NCBI GenBank assembly: GCA_002717305.1
Contig: PBDH01000006.1
Span: forward strand, 19,108-43,928
Length of the DNA stretch: 24,821 nucleotides
Source: Gammaproteobacteria bacterium
GTDB lineage: Bacteria > Pseudomonadota > Gammaproteobacteria > Pseudomonadales > Litorivicinaceae
Direction: 5' to 3'
Positions 1-8,197 of this stretch are shown here, in pieces; position 1 is the stretch's first letter, and every line of letters starts with the position of its first letter. The notes beneath the pieces are model-generated. The model was given only the letters and a program-made list of their open reading frames with translations, was not told the origin of the DNA and made no database searches. The position numbers were made by a program, and so were the translations under genes.

Positions 1-5
1 CCAAA

Positions 6-1430
6 ATGAATCTCACGTCTAATCATCGCCGGCATATCTACACAGGCATCGCATTCGGAATGCTCGGCATTGGCAACACCGCGCTCGCAGCTGACCAAGA
101 ATTGCTAGACATATTGTTAGCAAACGGCGCAATTACCGAAGAGCAATATGAGAACCTAATCGGACGAGATACTGTATCTGGTGAAGAAATCTTAGCCAAC
201 ACGAACAGTGCCTCTGAAATTAATGGCTCATCCGCTGATTTTATTGTTCGGCAGCTTGAGGAACAGTTTCCGGTCAAAGCCACTCAAGAAAGCTCGGGGT
301 TCAGGCTTGAAACACGAGATGGAAATTGGAGAACCGATCTACAATGGCGTGCACAAACTAGATTCACCACTCCGTATCGCTCAGATCCGAGACAGATTTC
401 CTCGTTTAACTCGGAGCAAAATAATTTTGAAGCGCGCCGGCTGAGAATGAAGATTGGGGGGCACGGGTTTCAACCTTGGCTACGATACTATTTCGAGGTC
501 GATCTCCAGCCATCTCGGGATTATGACGACAGCAGCTCTAGTTCTAGCGCAAGGGTTATCGACTGGAGATTGGACATCGCGAAATGGGACTGGGGCAGTG
601 TTCGTGTTGGGCAATGGAAGGTGGATTTAAACAGAGAACGCGTCGATTCCTCAGGACGCCAGCAATTCGTTGAAAGATCGATCGCAAATCGCGTTTTCAC
701 AATGGACCGCCAAGTCGGAATTCAACTAAGAGGTCACTTATTTCAAAGTACATTAGCCGACATGCGCTATTATGCTGGGGTCTTCAACGGCGAAGGCCGA
801 AGTGTTAATAACGCAGACGACAACCTGATGTATATGGGTCGCTTGCAATGGAATTTCTTGGGCCGAGATCTGTCCTGGCGGCAGACCGATGTCGAGTACA
901 CAGAGAAGCCGACCGGCAGTTTCGCTATCGCTGGATTTACGAATACCGGTGCATGCACCCGTTGGTCTTCTTCAGGGTGTGGAAACTTGGATGGTTTCAC
1001 TAAACCAGCCTCCGCAGGTAAGGATCAGTTCGCAACCAACCAAGCTGTGCAAGAATTTGCATTCAAATACAGAGGGTTTTCCGCGCAACAAGAATTTCAC
1101 CGCAAGAGGATTGAAGATAGGGCGACGGGGGCGACCTACGAGTTAACAGGCGGTTACGCTCAAGCAGGATACTTTTTCAGTAACATTCTCTCTTCGGTCC
1201 CCAAGCCACTTGAACTTGCAGTTCGCTATGCGTTTGTCGACGAACCCAATGCAATGGATTTGACTAGAGAAAACAACCGTGAAGAATTCACTATCGGTGC
1301 GAATTGGTTCTTCGCGGGGCATAACAATAAGCTTACCCTAGACTTTTCTTGGCTCGATCTCGACGATACTATGCTGTTTCAAGAGGAATCTGACACTAGA
1401 CTACGATTTCAATGGGACGTATCGTTTTAG
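6..1430 (+). CDS. OprO/OprP-type outer-membrane porin
   Basis: A 474-residue exported beta-barrel, probably a phosphate- or polyphosphate-selective porin of the Porin_O_P family. Residues 1-28 are a signal peptide with an ALA cleavage site before Ala-Asp. The mature N-terminus has a short helical stretch (ELLDILLANGAITEEQYENL, about 32-51) typical of OprO/OprP porins. The remainder shows alternating aromatic/polar strands and ends in a terminal Phe (WDVSF), the usual signal for barrel assembly. Substrate is inferred from family only; related porins without anion selectivity exist. The start lies six bases into the window, so its promoter and ribosome site cannot be seen. It converges on the chrR-like gene and probably belongs to a separate transcription unit. 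Confidence 0.85.
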   Translation: MNLTSNHRRHIYTGIAFGMLGIGNTALAADQELLDILLANGAITEEQYENLIGRDTVSGEEILANTNSASEINGSSADFIVRQLEEQFPVKATQESSGFRLETRDGNWRTDLQWRAQTRFTTPYRSDPRQISSFNSEQNNFEARRLRMKIGGHGFQPWLRYYFEVDLQPSRDYDDSSSSSSARVIDWRLDIAKWDWGSVRVGQWKVDLNRERVDSSGRQQFVERSIANRVFTMDRQVGIQLRGHLFQSTLADMRYYAGVFNGEGRSVNNADDNLMYMGRLQWNFLGRDLSWRQTDVEYTEKPTGSFAIAGFTNTGACTRWSSSGCGNLDGFTKPASAGKDQFATNQAVQEFAFKYRGFSAQQEFHRKRIEDRATGATYELTGGYAQAGYFFSNILSSVPKPLELAVRYAFVDEPNAMDLTRENNREEFTIGANWFFAGHNNKLTLDFSWLDLDDTMLFQEESDTRLRFQWDVSF

Positions 1431-1571
1431 GACGATTAAGGAAAGCGCGAATTACGGCACGCGGGTTACCTCATCATGTTTGGTAGAAGAAGAAGTCTAA
1501 CCGTAAGGAAAGCGGCGAGCTTGTTAGCCCAGGTCAGCCAATCAGACCGCCGCAGATGGAATCACACAGAA

Positions 1572-2273
1572 TTAGTGAGCAGCCGCTGAAGTTGCGCGTC
1601 TGAAGCGATAACGAATAAAAGGGTTGAGTAGACGGGCTAGGCCTTTCGTAAAAGTCAACGGGCTATCTAAAACTGCGAAGCACAGGCATCCCTCTTCACT
1701 TGCAGGTCGGTGCAAGTCCCCTGAGGTTCGGACAACGAAGTCTGATCTCTTGTAGTGGCCTGACTCATCCTCAAAGCTACCATCAAGGACCAACGTGACT
1801 TCATTACCCTGATGCTTATGAATGGGTACCTGGCTGTTAGGCTTCATGTACAGAAATTCGCACTGAGTTTGGTCATCCAAGGTGACGGCTGCCTGGTTAA
1901 TGCCTCCGGCAAGATGCTTCCAGACTAAGCCGTTCGAGGCGACTTTCGCGAGCGCCCTGGGCAATGTCACACTGTGATCCAGCATATGGATTTCGGGAAC
2001 ATTGTCTAACGGAACCTCGTCACCCTTGACCTGCGGATGCTCGACGATGCTGTCAATCATAGAAGAAAAATTGATACTCTTGGCCTTGGTATCGGGCGTA
2101 CGTCTTAGCCACTCCTCTGAAGCAGCCACTTCTAACTTACTTATCGTGTCATTACATTTCGGGCACATCTCGACGTGAGCGGCAATGGCCACGTTCATTC
2201 CAGGTGTCAGGGTTCCCTGAGCAAATCCCTCGAGCTGTTCCGTTGTCGGGTGATATTTTGCGTCGATATTCAT
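1572..2273 (-). CDS. chrR: ChrR-family zinc anti-sigma factor
   Basis: A 233-residue cytoplasmic anti-sigma factor that should hold the adjacent ECF sigma factor inactive until singlet oxygen or a related signal appears. The N-terminal zinc anti-sigma domain shows His8, His33, Cys37 and Cys40 (HVEMCPKC), equivalent to the four zinc ligands of Rhodobacter sphaeroides ChrR. The C-terminal half is a cupin with PIHKHQGNE (His152, His154, Glu158) and His188, the second metal site needed for signal response in ChrR. A CLC pair follows at 196-198. Its ATG overlaps the sigma stop by 4 bp (ATGA), so the two are translationally coupled. All metal ligands are intact, so I infer a functional sensor. The inducing signal is known for the family, not shown here. 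Confidence 0.93.
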   Translation of the reverse strand: MNIDAKYHPTTEQLEGFAQGTLTPGMNVAIAAHVEMCPKCNDTISKLEVAASEEWLRRTPDTKAKSINFSSMIDSIVEHPQVKGDEVPLDNVPEIHMLDHSVTLPRALAKVASNGLVWKHLAGGINQAAVTLDDQTQCEFLYMKPNSQVPIHKHQGNEVTLVLDGSFEDESGHYKRSDFVVRTSGDLHRPASEEGCLCFAVLDSPLTFTKGLARLLNPFIRYRFRRATSAAAH

Positions 2274-2902
2274 ACTTCGGTACCAACCATTTGTCTCAAT
2301 TTACCAACCCCCAGTCGGAGCCGCGACTTAAGAGTTCCCAGGGGAATGTCAAGCACAGCCGCCGCCTCTTCGTGAGTGCGGTCATGTATGTAAATTTGTT
2401 CAACAACAGCCCGCTGAGCGTCGGGCAGTTGGCCATAAAAACTTTGGATTTTGCTGACCTCAACCTCCATAGTGCCTTGCTCCTCATGCACCAACTGCGA
2501 GTCCACGTCGCTCTCTTGCGGCCATATGTCGTCTGCGCTGACCGTCGACGGCTGGCGCTTCATCTTGCGGAGGATGTCGAAGCACCGGTTTCTCGTGAGC
2601 GTGAAAATCCAGCTTTGTGCAGTTCCGCGATCCAAATCGTAGAGCGGTGCTTTCTGCCAAACCGTTAACATTGCTTCCTGCACAAGGTCGTGCGACAGCT
2701 GCTCGTTTCGCGTTAGCTTCATGCCCATGGCATAAATTTTGTTCGAGAAGCGAGAAAAAAGCTCATTGAATGCTGCGCGGTCTTGGTGATTGCCAACCTC
2801 GATTAGCAGGCGCTCGTCGCTGTCTGTAGCCCCGCTGGCGGCTCTCGCCGCAGTCGAAGACGCAGAATCCTTGATAAACTTGTTGTTGGCTAGGGAGCCC
2901 AT
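2270..2902 (-). CDS. rpoE: ECF sigma factor, RpoE/ECF11 type paired with ChrR
   Basis: An alternative sigma factor of about 210 residues. It has a sigma-2 region (FNELFSRFSNKIYAMGMKLT through QSWIFTLTRNRCFDILRK) and a sigma-4 helix-turn-helix (THEEAAAVLDIPLGTLKSRL). Pairing with a ChrR-type anti-sigma places it with the R. sphaeroides RpoE group that responds to singlet oxygen. An in-frame ATG at 2941 would give 223 residues but has no ribosome site and lies at or upstream of the transcript start predicted from the promoter at 2944-2974. ATG 2902 is preceded by GGAAG seven bases away, so I prefer it. The N-terminal 25-30 residues before the sigma-2 domain are Ala/Ser-rich and not recognised. 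It likely activates its own gene and the divergent lipid operon. Confidence 0.9.
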   Translation of the reverse strand: MGSLANNKFIKDSASSTAARAASGATDSDERLLIEVGNHQDRAAFNELFSRFSNKIYAMGMKLTRNEQLSHDLVQEAMLTVWQKAPLYDLDRGTAQSWIFTLTRNRCFDILRKMKRQPSTVSADDIWPQESDVDSQLVHEEQGTMEVEVSKIQSFYGQLPDAQRAVVEQIYIHDRTHEEAAAVLDIPLGTLKSRLRLGVGKLRQMVGTEV

Positions 2903-2926
2903 AAGTATGCTTCCAGCGCCAGAGAT

Positions 2927-2978
2927 TATGTGATCCATCATGTGCTTAAACGTGTTTCAAGCGGTCATGGATCACATA
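2927..2978. repeat. Perfect 12-bp inverted repeat around the sigma promoter
   Basis: TATGTGATCCAT at 2927-2938 is the exact reverse complement of ATGGATCACATA at 2967-2978, with 28 bases between the arms. The right arm contains the -35 box of the candidate sigma promoter. The left arm contains an identical TGATCC facing the opposite way. It could be an operator, a hairpin-forming element, or two inward-facing -35 boxes. Confidence 0.7.
2944..2974 (-). promoter_or_regulatory. Candidate ECF promoter for the sigma/anti-sigma operon
   Basis: Read on the minus strand, TGATCC (2974-2969) is followed after 19 bases by TTAAGC (2949-2944). This resembles the R. sphaeroides RpoE consensus as I recall it (TGATCC at -35, TAAGA at -10, about 18 bases apart). 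A transcript would begin near 2937, which favours the ATG at 2902 for the sigma gene. It implies autoregulation. Sequence match only. Confidence 0.55.
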
Positions 2979-2999
2979 GGCCTGGCTGTGAATGAATGG

Positions 3000-3029
3000 T
3001 GATCTAAACATTAACAGACTCCGTTAAGG
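3000..3029 (+). promoter_or_regulatory. Candidate ECF promoter for the lipid-modification operon
   Basis: TGATCT (3000-3005), an 18-base spacer and TTAAGG (3024-3029) match the same RpoE-type pattern as the opposite-facing site used for the sigma gene. The predicted transcript starts near 3036, about 30 bases before the first ATG of the seven-gene operon. This links the operon to the divergent sigma factor. Confidence 0.55.
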
Positions 3030-3066
3030 GATGATACACGCAAAAAAATTATGGGTTTAGCCCTCT

Positions 3067-3537
3067 ATGACACCCACTCCCGAACTTAAGTCTGCTCAAA
3101 ACCTTACCAGCGCGGACTATTTGGCTTCGCGTGTAAAGGAAGCGTACCATAGCCTTGGGACAGACAATCTGTCTGACATCGAGTCTCTCTACGCTTCAGA
3201 TATTTATTTCGAAGATCCTTCCCATGCAGTTCAGGGCCGACCAGCACTGATGCGGCACTTTGCAAAATTGTTTGTCAATCTCGATAAGTGCTCATTCAAG
3301 TATCACTCAACTATAGTCAATGATACTGACGTCTTCATGACCTGGACGATGTTCTTGAACCACCCGAAGTTGCGCTCCGGAGACACTGTCAGGGTAGAGG
3401 GCGCTAGCTATCTACGCACCCGGAATGGCAAGGTATACTATCACCGCGACTATTTCGATTTGGGATCCATGCTTTATGAGAATGTCCCGCTACTCGGCCC
3501 GATCATACGCAAGCTCAAACAACGCCTCGGGCAATGA
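3067..3537 (+). CDS. NTF2-like (SnoaL-type) protein
   Basis: A small cytoplasmic protein of 156 residues with the alpha+beta cone pattern of the nuclear transport factor 2 / SnoaL superfamily. It has an N-terminal helix, a SDIESLYASDIYFEDPSHAV segment, a LMRHFAKLF helix, then beta strands (FMTWTMFLNHP, YHRDYFDLGSML). Family members are small-ligand pockets or isomerase-like enzymes, and no substrate can be deduced. It is the first gene of the operon led by the ECF-type promoter, and its stop overlaps the next start by 4 bp (ATGA at 3534). The ribosome site is weak. Its conserved company of SDR, FAD protein, DUF1365 and Cfa-like genes suggests a role in fatty-acid or membrane-lipid modification. 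Confidence 0.82.
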   Translation: MTPTPELKSAQNLTSADYLASRVKEAYHSLGTDNLSDIESLYASDIYFEDPSHAVQGRPALMRHFAKLFVNLDKCSFKYHSTIVNDTDVFMTWTMFLNHPKLRSGDTVRVEGASYLRTRNGKVYYHRDYFDLGSMLYENVPLLGPIIRKLKQRLGQ

Positions 3538-4256
3538 ACATACTGATTACCGGCACTACCTCCGGGATCGGTCTGCAACTGGCAAAAGACTATCTGAAGG
3601 CCGGCCATACCGTTTACTGCTGCGGGCGTAACGACTCGATACTTCGTGAACTGGCAAGCCAATATGGCGCGAGGGCCGCGCCACTACGTTTTGATGTTCA
3701 GAGTCGACACGACTGCTTGCTCGCCCTATCTTCAGTCCCCGAACTGGATCTCGTTATTCTCAACGCTGGCACCTGCGAATACATTGATGCCAGTAACTTC
3801 GATGCGTCCAGCTTCGAGAGGGTTATCCGCATCAACGTAATCGGCATTTCCAACTGTCTCGAAGCGCTAATTCCGAAATTGAAGGCGGGATCTTGCCTTT
3901 CAATGATGGGCAGCAGTTCCAGCTATCTCCCGTTGCCGAGAGCCGAAGCGTATGGCGCGTCGAAAGCTGCGATCGAGTATCTCGCGAAGACTCTCGCCAT
4001 CACGCTTGGCAAAGACGGCATCCATGTCAGCTACATCTCGCCCGGATTCGTTGAGACGCCACTAACCGATCTAAATGACTTTCCCATGCCAATGAGGGTA
4101 GATGTCGAGTTCGCGTCGCGGCAAATACGGCAAGGGCTCGAGAAGAAGGATCGCGAGATTCACTTTCCAAAGTTGTTCACCGTTGTATTGAAAGCTCTCT
4201 CATTGCTCCCATTCGCTTGGCAGCGCTTTTTGCTAGCTAAGGTCTTAATGTCCTAG
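3534..4256 (+). CDS. Short-chain dehydrogenase/reductase (SDR)
   Basis: A 240-residue NAD(P)-dependent oxidoreductase with a Rossmann fold starting at residue 2. The cofactor motif is TGTTSGIG (Gly7, Gly11, Gly13), the NAG motif is at 77-79, the active-site serines lie in GSSSS (126-130), and Tyr140 and Lys144 form the YxxxK catalytic pair. PGFVETPL (170-177) is the usual SDR loop after the active site. Length is normal for classical SDRs. Arg32 in CGRND after beta-2 is compatible with NADPH preference (inference). Start overlaps the NTF2-like gene by 4 bp. Substrate unknown; the neighbourhood points to a lipid or oxidised-lipid intermediate. Confidence 0.9.
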   Translation: MNILITGTTSGIGLQLAKDYLKAGHTVYCCGRNDSILRELASQYGARAAPLRFDVQSRHDCLLALSSVPELDLVILNAGTCEYIDASNFDASSFERVIRINVIGISNCLEALIPKLKAGSCLSMMGSSSSYLPLPRAEAYGASKAAIEYLAKTLAITLGKDGIHVSYISPGFVETPLTDLNDFPMPMRVDVEFASRQIRQGLEKKDREIHFPKLFTVVLKALSLLPFAWQRFLLAKVLMS

Positions 4257-4299
4257 AATCCATCGCAACAATCTGTCAACCTTTGTCATTGTAACCACG

Positions 4300-5580
4300 A
4301 TGGTCTTTACTAGAGCAATGAGAATGAATAGGCAACGCATTGCGATCATTGGCAGTGGCATCTCGGGGCTCACCTGCGCCCACCTGCTATCTCGTCAGCA
4401 CGACATTACTGTATTTGAGGCGAACGACTATATCGGTGGTCATACCCATACAGTTGCGGTCGAGACAGCTTCTGGCAGCTATGATATCGACACCGGTTTC
4501 ATTGTTTGCAATGACCGCAACTACCCCAATTTCCTTAATTTTATGACGCAACTGGGCGTCTCGCTGCAAGCAGCAGAGATGAGTTTCAGCATCCGAAATG
4601 ATGCTGAGAATCTCGAATACAACGGTCACAGTCTGAATACGCTGTTCGCGCAGAGAATCAACTTGGTCAGGCCAAAGTTTATACGCCTGGTAACAGAGAT
4701 TCTCAGATTCAACAAGGCCAGCAAGCTCGCTATTGCTTCGAATGATGCTGCAAAAATCACACTGGATGAATTTCTTCAAGCACAGGGTCTGAGTTGCGGG
4801 TTGCGAGAAAATTATCTACTACCGATGGTTGCAGCCATCTGGTCCTGTAGTGTCGCTCAGGCAGGTCAATTTCCGCTAAGCTTTTTCCTCAGATTCTTTC
4901 TGAATCACGGTCTGCTCGACATTAAGAACCGGCCTCAATGGTATGTGTTAAAAGGGGGTTCGCACAGCTATATTAAACCGATGACGTCGGATTTCACGGA
5001 TCGCATCAGGCTGAGCACCGCAGTCTATTCAGTGACCCGTAATGAAAACTCGACAACAATCACTTCCGCCGCGGGCACTGAACACTTTGATGAAGTGATA
5101 CTGGCCTGCCACAGCGACGAAGCGCTGGCGCTGCTGGGAGACGCGAGTGATCTCGAGCAAGAGATACTTGAGGCTATGGCCTATCAGAAAAACAGCGTTA
5201 TACTGCATTCCGATGACAGCTTCATGCCAACCCGCAGGCTTGCCTGGGCCAGCTGGAACTTTTTCGCAGGAGAAGGCAGCGATCAAGAGCTCCCCTTAGT
5301 CACGTACTGCATGAATATTCTTCAGGGACTGAACAGTCCCCAGCCTTTTCTGGTTTCTCTAAACGCCAGGCACAAGATTAATCCAGAAAAAGTCCTGCAG
5401 GAATTCACTTACGCCCACCCCATTTACTCAGCCGAATCCTGTGCTGCGCAAGAGCGAAGGGCAGAAATTTGTGGCCATAATCGAACGCATTTTTGCGGCG
5501 CCTACTGGTATAACGGCTTTCATGAGGATGGGGTACGCAGTGCTCTTGATGTTGCCGAAAGATTCGGGCAGAGCCTGTGA
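4300..5580 (+). CDS. FAD/NAD-binding flavoprotein, COG2907 (amine-oxidase fold)
   Basis: A 426-residue flavoprotein. The ADP-binding motif IAIIGSGISGLTCAHLL lies just after the start, followed by VFEANDYIGGHTHTV and DTGFIVCNDRNYPN, typical of the COG2907 proteins that accompany Cfa-like methyltransferases. In Rhodobacter, RpoE-regulated flavoproteins and methyltransferases of this kind take part in making or oxidising methylated and furan fatty acids (family knowledge, recalled). Here it is likely a fatty-acyl desaturase or oxidase acting on membrane lipids (inference). The start is uncertain: ATGs at 4300, 4318 and 4324 are all in frame with no clear ribosome site, and MNRQRIAIIG from 4324 fits the family best. 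The stop overlaps the next gene's GTG start by 4 bp. Confidence 0.88.
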   Translation: MVFTRAMRMNRQRIAIIGSGISGLTCAHLLSRQHDITVFEANDYIGGHTHTVAVETASGSYDIDTGFIVCNDRNYPNFLNFMTQLGVSLQAAEMSFSIRNDAENLEYNGHSLNTLFAQRINLVRPKFIRLVTEILRFNKASKLAIASNDAAKITLDEFLQAQGLSCGLRENYLLPMVAAIWSCSVAQAGQFPLSFFLRFFLNHGLLDIKNRPQWYVLKGGSHSYIKPMTSDFTDRIRLSTAVYSVTRNENSTTITSAAGTEHFDEVILACHSDEALALLGDASDLEQEILEAMAYQKNSVILHSDDSFMPTRRLAWASWNFFAGEGSDQELPLVTYCMNILQGLNSPQPFLVSLNARHKINPEKVLQEFTYAHPIYSAESCAAQERRAEICGHNRTHFCGAYWYNGFHEDGVRSALDVAERFGQSL

Positions 5581-6386
5581 GTCAGGCGCCTGCAGCCAGT
5601 TTAGATAGTTCTGAGGCGTTGGAAAGTGCTGTGTTTTCCGGGATTGTCCGTCACCGCCGGTTTTCTCCGAGCCAACACGAGTTTAAATACCCTATCCACA
5701 TGTTTCTATTCAAGACTGATGAGTTGCCACAACTTATGGGTCGCCATTGGCAGCTGGGTACGGAATGGTATCGATGGGCGAGATTTAAGCGAGCTGATTA
5801 CCTCGGGGTAACGGGGGATTTAGGCCACAGTGTGAAAGCAAAAATCGCTGAGCTTGCCGGGCTGGCTGAAGAAGACGTCGAGGGTGACGTCTTCTGTCTG
5901 GTTCATCTGCGCTATCTCGGCTTTTATTTCAGCCCTCTGAATGTCTACTTCCTAAAGCAACAAGGTTTTTTCAGGTATCTAGTTGCCGAGGTGAGCAATA
6001 CGCCATGGCATGAAAGGCATTGCTATCTGGTGGATCTCGCCAATCTCAAACCCCATGCTAAAGAGTTTCACGTGTCGCCTTTTAATCAAATGCAGCAAAA
6101 CTATCACTGGATAATCCAGCCGCCAAATTCAAAACATTGCTCGGTTCATATCGGCGTACACGATCGTGGCAACCCAGACGCAAAAGTATTCGACGCAACA
6201 CTCAGCCTCAAACGGCGTGAAATAAACCAAAGTAACTTGAGCCGCGTACTTTTTAAGACACCCAGCCAAACGCTGCATCTAGTGCTGGGCATCTACTGGC
6301 AGGCATTGCGCTTACTTTTCAAGCGCACTCCGCTGTATAAGCATCCTAAGAAACACCCGGTCGATACAGAAAAAGGTACAGCATGA
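5577..6386 (+). CDS. DUF1365 family protein
   Basis: A 269-residue protein of the DUF1365 family (COG3496). Recognisable segments are SGIVRHRRFSPSQHEFKYP near the N-terminus, HLRYLGFYFSPLNVYF in the middle and KEFHVSPFNQMQQNYHW later. It has conserved His, Arg and Asn residues but no motif I can tie to a reaction. It nearly always sits between a COG2907 FAD protein and a Cfa-like methyltransferase, as here, so I infer a partner role in the same fatty-acid modification. The GTG start overlaps the upstream TGA (GTGA) and its own stop overlaps the next ATG (ATGA), implying coupled translation and possibly fixed stoichiometry. No signal peptide is seen. Confidence 0.87.
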   Translation: MSQAPAASLDSSEALESAVFSGIVRHRRFSPSQHEFKYPIHMFLFKTDELPQLMGRHWQLGTEWYRWARFKRADYLGVTGDLGHSVKAKIAELAGLAEEDVEGDVFCLVHLRYLGFYFSPLNVYFLKQQGFFRYLVAEVSNTPWHERHCYLVDLANLKPHAKEFHVSPFNQMQQNYHWIIQPPNSKHCSVHIGVHDRGNPDAKVFDATLSLKRREINQSNLSRVLFKTPSQTLHLVLGIYWQALRLLFKRTPLYKHPKKHPVDTEKGTA

Positions 6387-7639
6387 ACAATGAAGACCTC
6401 GGCCTGGGTGCCGGCCAGCGCCTTTTGACGAGAAAACCAACCAAAAAATCAGTAAAATTGCTTCGTAACCTCTTCATCAAAATTCTAGGTCATGCCAGCG
6501 AAGGGCACTTTTTGCTGCTCGAGAAAGGCCAAATCATCGCTGAAGTCGGTGAAAAAAACTCAGAGCTCAGGGCCGAAGCCAACGTCATCGACACCCGCGT
6601 GTATGCCCGCGCGTTAATCGGCGGCAACACAGCCGCCGGAGAAGCCTACGTCGACGGTTGGTGGTCCTCACCTGATATCACTCAAGTAACGCGCTTTTTT
6701 GCCCGTAATCTCCGCATGATGGATTACTGGGGCACCCGCTTCGGATGGCTGTTCAACCCATCCATCATGGTGCGGCTGCTCAATCGCGCCAACTCTCGCA
6801 TCCAGGCCAAAAAGAACATCCTGGCTCACTACGACCTCGGCAATGACATGTATCAGAGCTTTCTGGATCCACGCATGCAGTACTCTTCAGCTTTATTCGA
6901 CAGTCCGCATGACTCTCTGGCGGATGCTCAAACCAACAAGTTACGGCGAATCTGCGATCAACTCAAGCTGAGCGAAAATGATCACCTGCTAGAAGTCGGC
7001 ACCGGCTGGGGTGGGCTAGCCCTATTTGCAGCGAAGCATTATGGCTGCAGGATAACAACAACCACCATTTCCGATGAACAGCTAAATTATGCCAAAGCTC
7101 AAGTGCAGGCTGCAGGACTCGAAGATCAGATTACACTGCTTGACCAGGACTACAGGTTACTAGAAGGGCAGTACGATAAAATTGTATCAGTGGAAATGAT
7201 CGAAGCCGTGGGCAAAAGCTACCTACCGGGTTTCTTTGAAAAATTGAACGCCCTTTTAAAACCAAACGGGCTGATGATGCTTCAGGCAATTACGATAGCC
7301 GATCAGCGATATACTGAATACAGTCGGAGTGAAGATTTCATCCAAAAACATGTCTTTCCTGGCGGGTTTCTTCCCTCCATGAAATTAATGTCTCAGATCA
7401 TGGCTGATAAAACAGATTTGATAGTCAGAGATATACGCGACATCGGGCGAGACTATGCACTTACCCTTTCACGCTGGCGTGAGCGCTTTCTGGAAAACAA
7501 GGCCTTCTTGCAGGACAAAGGCTACGATGACAAATTCTGCAATCTGTGGATCTACTACCTGGGGTATTGCGAGGGAGGATTTCTAGAACGCCGTATAAGC
7601 GCTGTTCAGCTTCTTGCCAGCAAAGCGCCTCATTTTTAG
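6383..7639 (+). CDS. Cyclopropane-fatty-acid-synthase-like SAM methyltransferase
   Basis: A 418-residue methyltransferase that should use SAM on unsaturated acyl chains in membrane phospholipids. The N-terminal Cfa domain is followed by HYDLGNDMY (149-157) and a SAM motif LEVGTGWGG (203-211). Compared with E. coli Cfa (382 residues, from memory), Glu239, Ile268 and Tyr317 have counterparts here (Glu274, Ile303, Tyr358). Cys139 is Ser169 (QYSSA) and His266 is Gln301 (LQAIT). These changes hint that the product differs from a cyclopropane ring, for example a methyl-branched or methylene chain as in furan-fatty-acid methylases (inference). Its ATG overlaps the DUF1365 stop by 4 bp. It is the best-understood enzyme of the operon. 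Confidence 0.92.
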   Translation: MNNEDLGLGAGQRLLTRKPTKKSVKLLRNLFIKILGHASEGHFLLLEKGQIIAEVGEKNSELRAEANVIDTRVYARALIGGNTAAGEAYVDGWWSSPDITQVTRFFARNLRMMDYWGTRFGWLFNPSIMVRLLNRANSRIQAKKNILAHYDLGNDMYQSFLDPRMQYSSALFDSPHDSLADAQTNKLRRICDQLKLSENDHLLEVGTGWGGLALFAAKHYGCRITTTTISDEQLNYAKAQVQAAGLEDQITLLDQDYRLLEGQYDKIVSVEMIEAVGKSYLPGFFEKLNALLKPNGLMMLQAITIADQRYTEYSRSEDFIQKHVFPGGFLPSMKLMSQIMADKTDLIVRDIRDIGRDYALTLSRWRERFLENKAFLQDKGYDDKFCNLWIYYLGYCEGGFLERRISAVQLLASKAPHF

Positions 7640-7675
7640 ACAGTTCTCCGCTTGGAACGCTCAGAAGCCAAAGCC

Positions 7676-8197
7676 GTGTCGAAGTTCATGCTGTCGAAAA
7701 CGTTCAACGTCGTGGCTTTCAATCTGACCTGGCTTGGCTGCGTAGTAGGGCGTGAGCAATTTTGGTGGTTCTTTACCCCTTTGGTAGCGGGATATCTCGC
7801 CTTGCTGGTAAGGTCTCAAATATTCCGTATTAGCAAGTTCATTATGCTCTTCGCGCTTGGTGTGAGCATCGATAGTCTGCTCACGGCCGTGGGTCTCTTT
7901 CAGTTTGAATACGCCTCTTTCTTCATACCGCTCTGGCTCGTGCTGCTCTGGGCAGCCTTTACGACTACGCTGTTTCTCTCACTCGAAATCGTTGGTCGCA
8001 ATAAAGGGATTGCGGCGCTTTGTGGCGCACTGGCATTTCCATTCAACTACGTCCTTGGTGAGCGTTTGGGCGCTGTCTCTTTTGGAGCGACTGACAATCT
8101 CACGCTCGTGACGCTTTCTGGGATTTGGGCGATTGCGCTTCCCGGGATGTTTCTGATTGCAGAAGGTGAAATCAGGCGCACAAATGAATCGACCTAG
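7676..8197 (+). CDS. DUF2878 membrane protein
   Basis: An inner-membrane protein of about 173 residues and the DUF2878 type, with five or so hydrophobic helices (for example VAFNLTWLGCVV, FFTPLVAGYLALLV, IMLFALGVSIDSLLTAVGLF, IPLWLVLLWAAFTTTLFLSL, IWAIALPGMFLI). Function unknown; it regularly occurs next to Cfa-like and chalcone-isomerase-like genes. The start is uncertain: a TTG at 7652 extends the frame but lacks a ribosome site, GTG 7676 has AGAAG eight bases upstream, and ATG 7688 is also possible. The stop lies 14 bases inside the next gene. Confidence 0.8.
   Translation: MSKFMLSKTFNVVAFNLTWLGCVVGREQFWWFFTPLVAGYLALLVRSQIFRISKFIMLFALGVSIDSLLTAVGLFQFEYASFFIPLWLVLLWAAFTTTLFLSLEIVGRNKGIAALCGALAFPFNYVLGERLGAVSFGATDNLTLVTLSGIWAIALPGMFLIAEGEIRRTNEST

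Noticed and set aside
1438..1514. Direct repeat AAGGAAAGCG at 1438-1447 and 1505-1514 between the porin and chrR
   Set aside because: Short, no context suggesting an attachment site or operator. Probably chance.
2204..2668. A 154-codon plus-strand frame antisense to the sigma factor
   Set aside because: The minus strand encodes a clear sigma domain here, and the plus frame has no recognisable motif.
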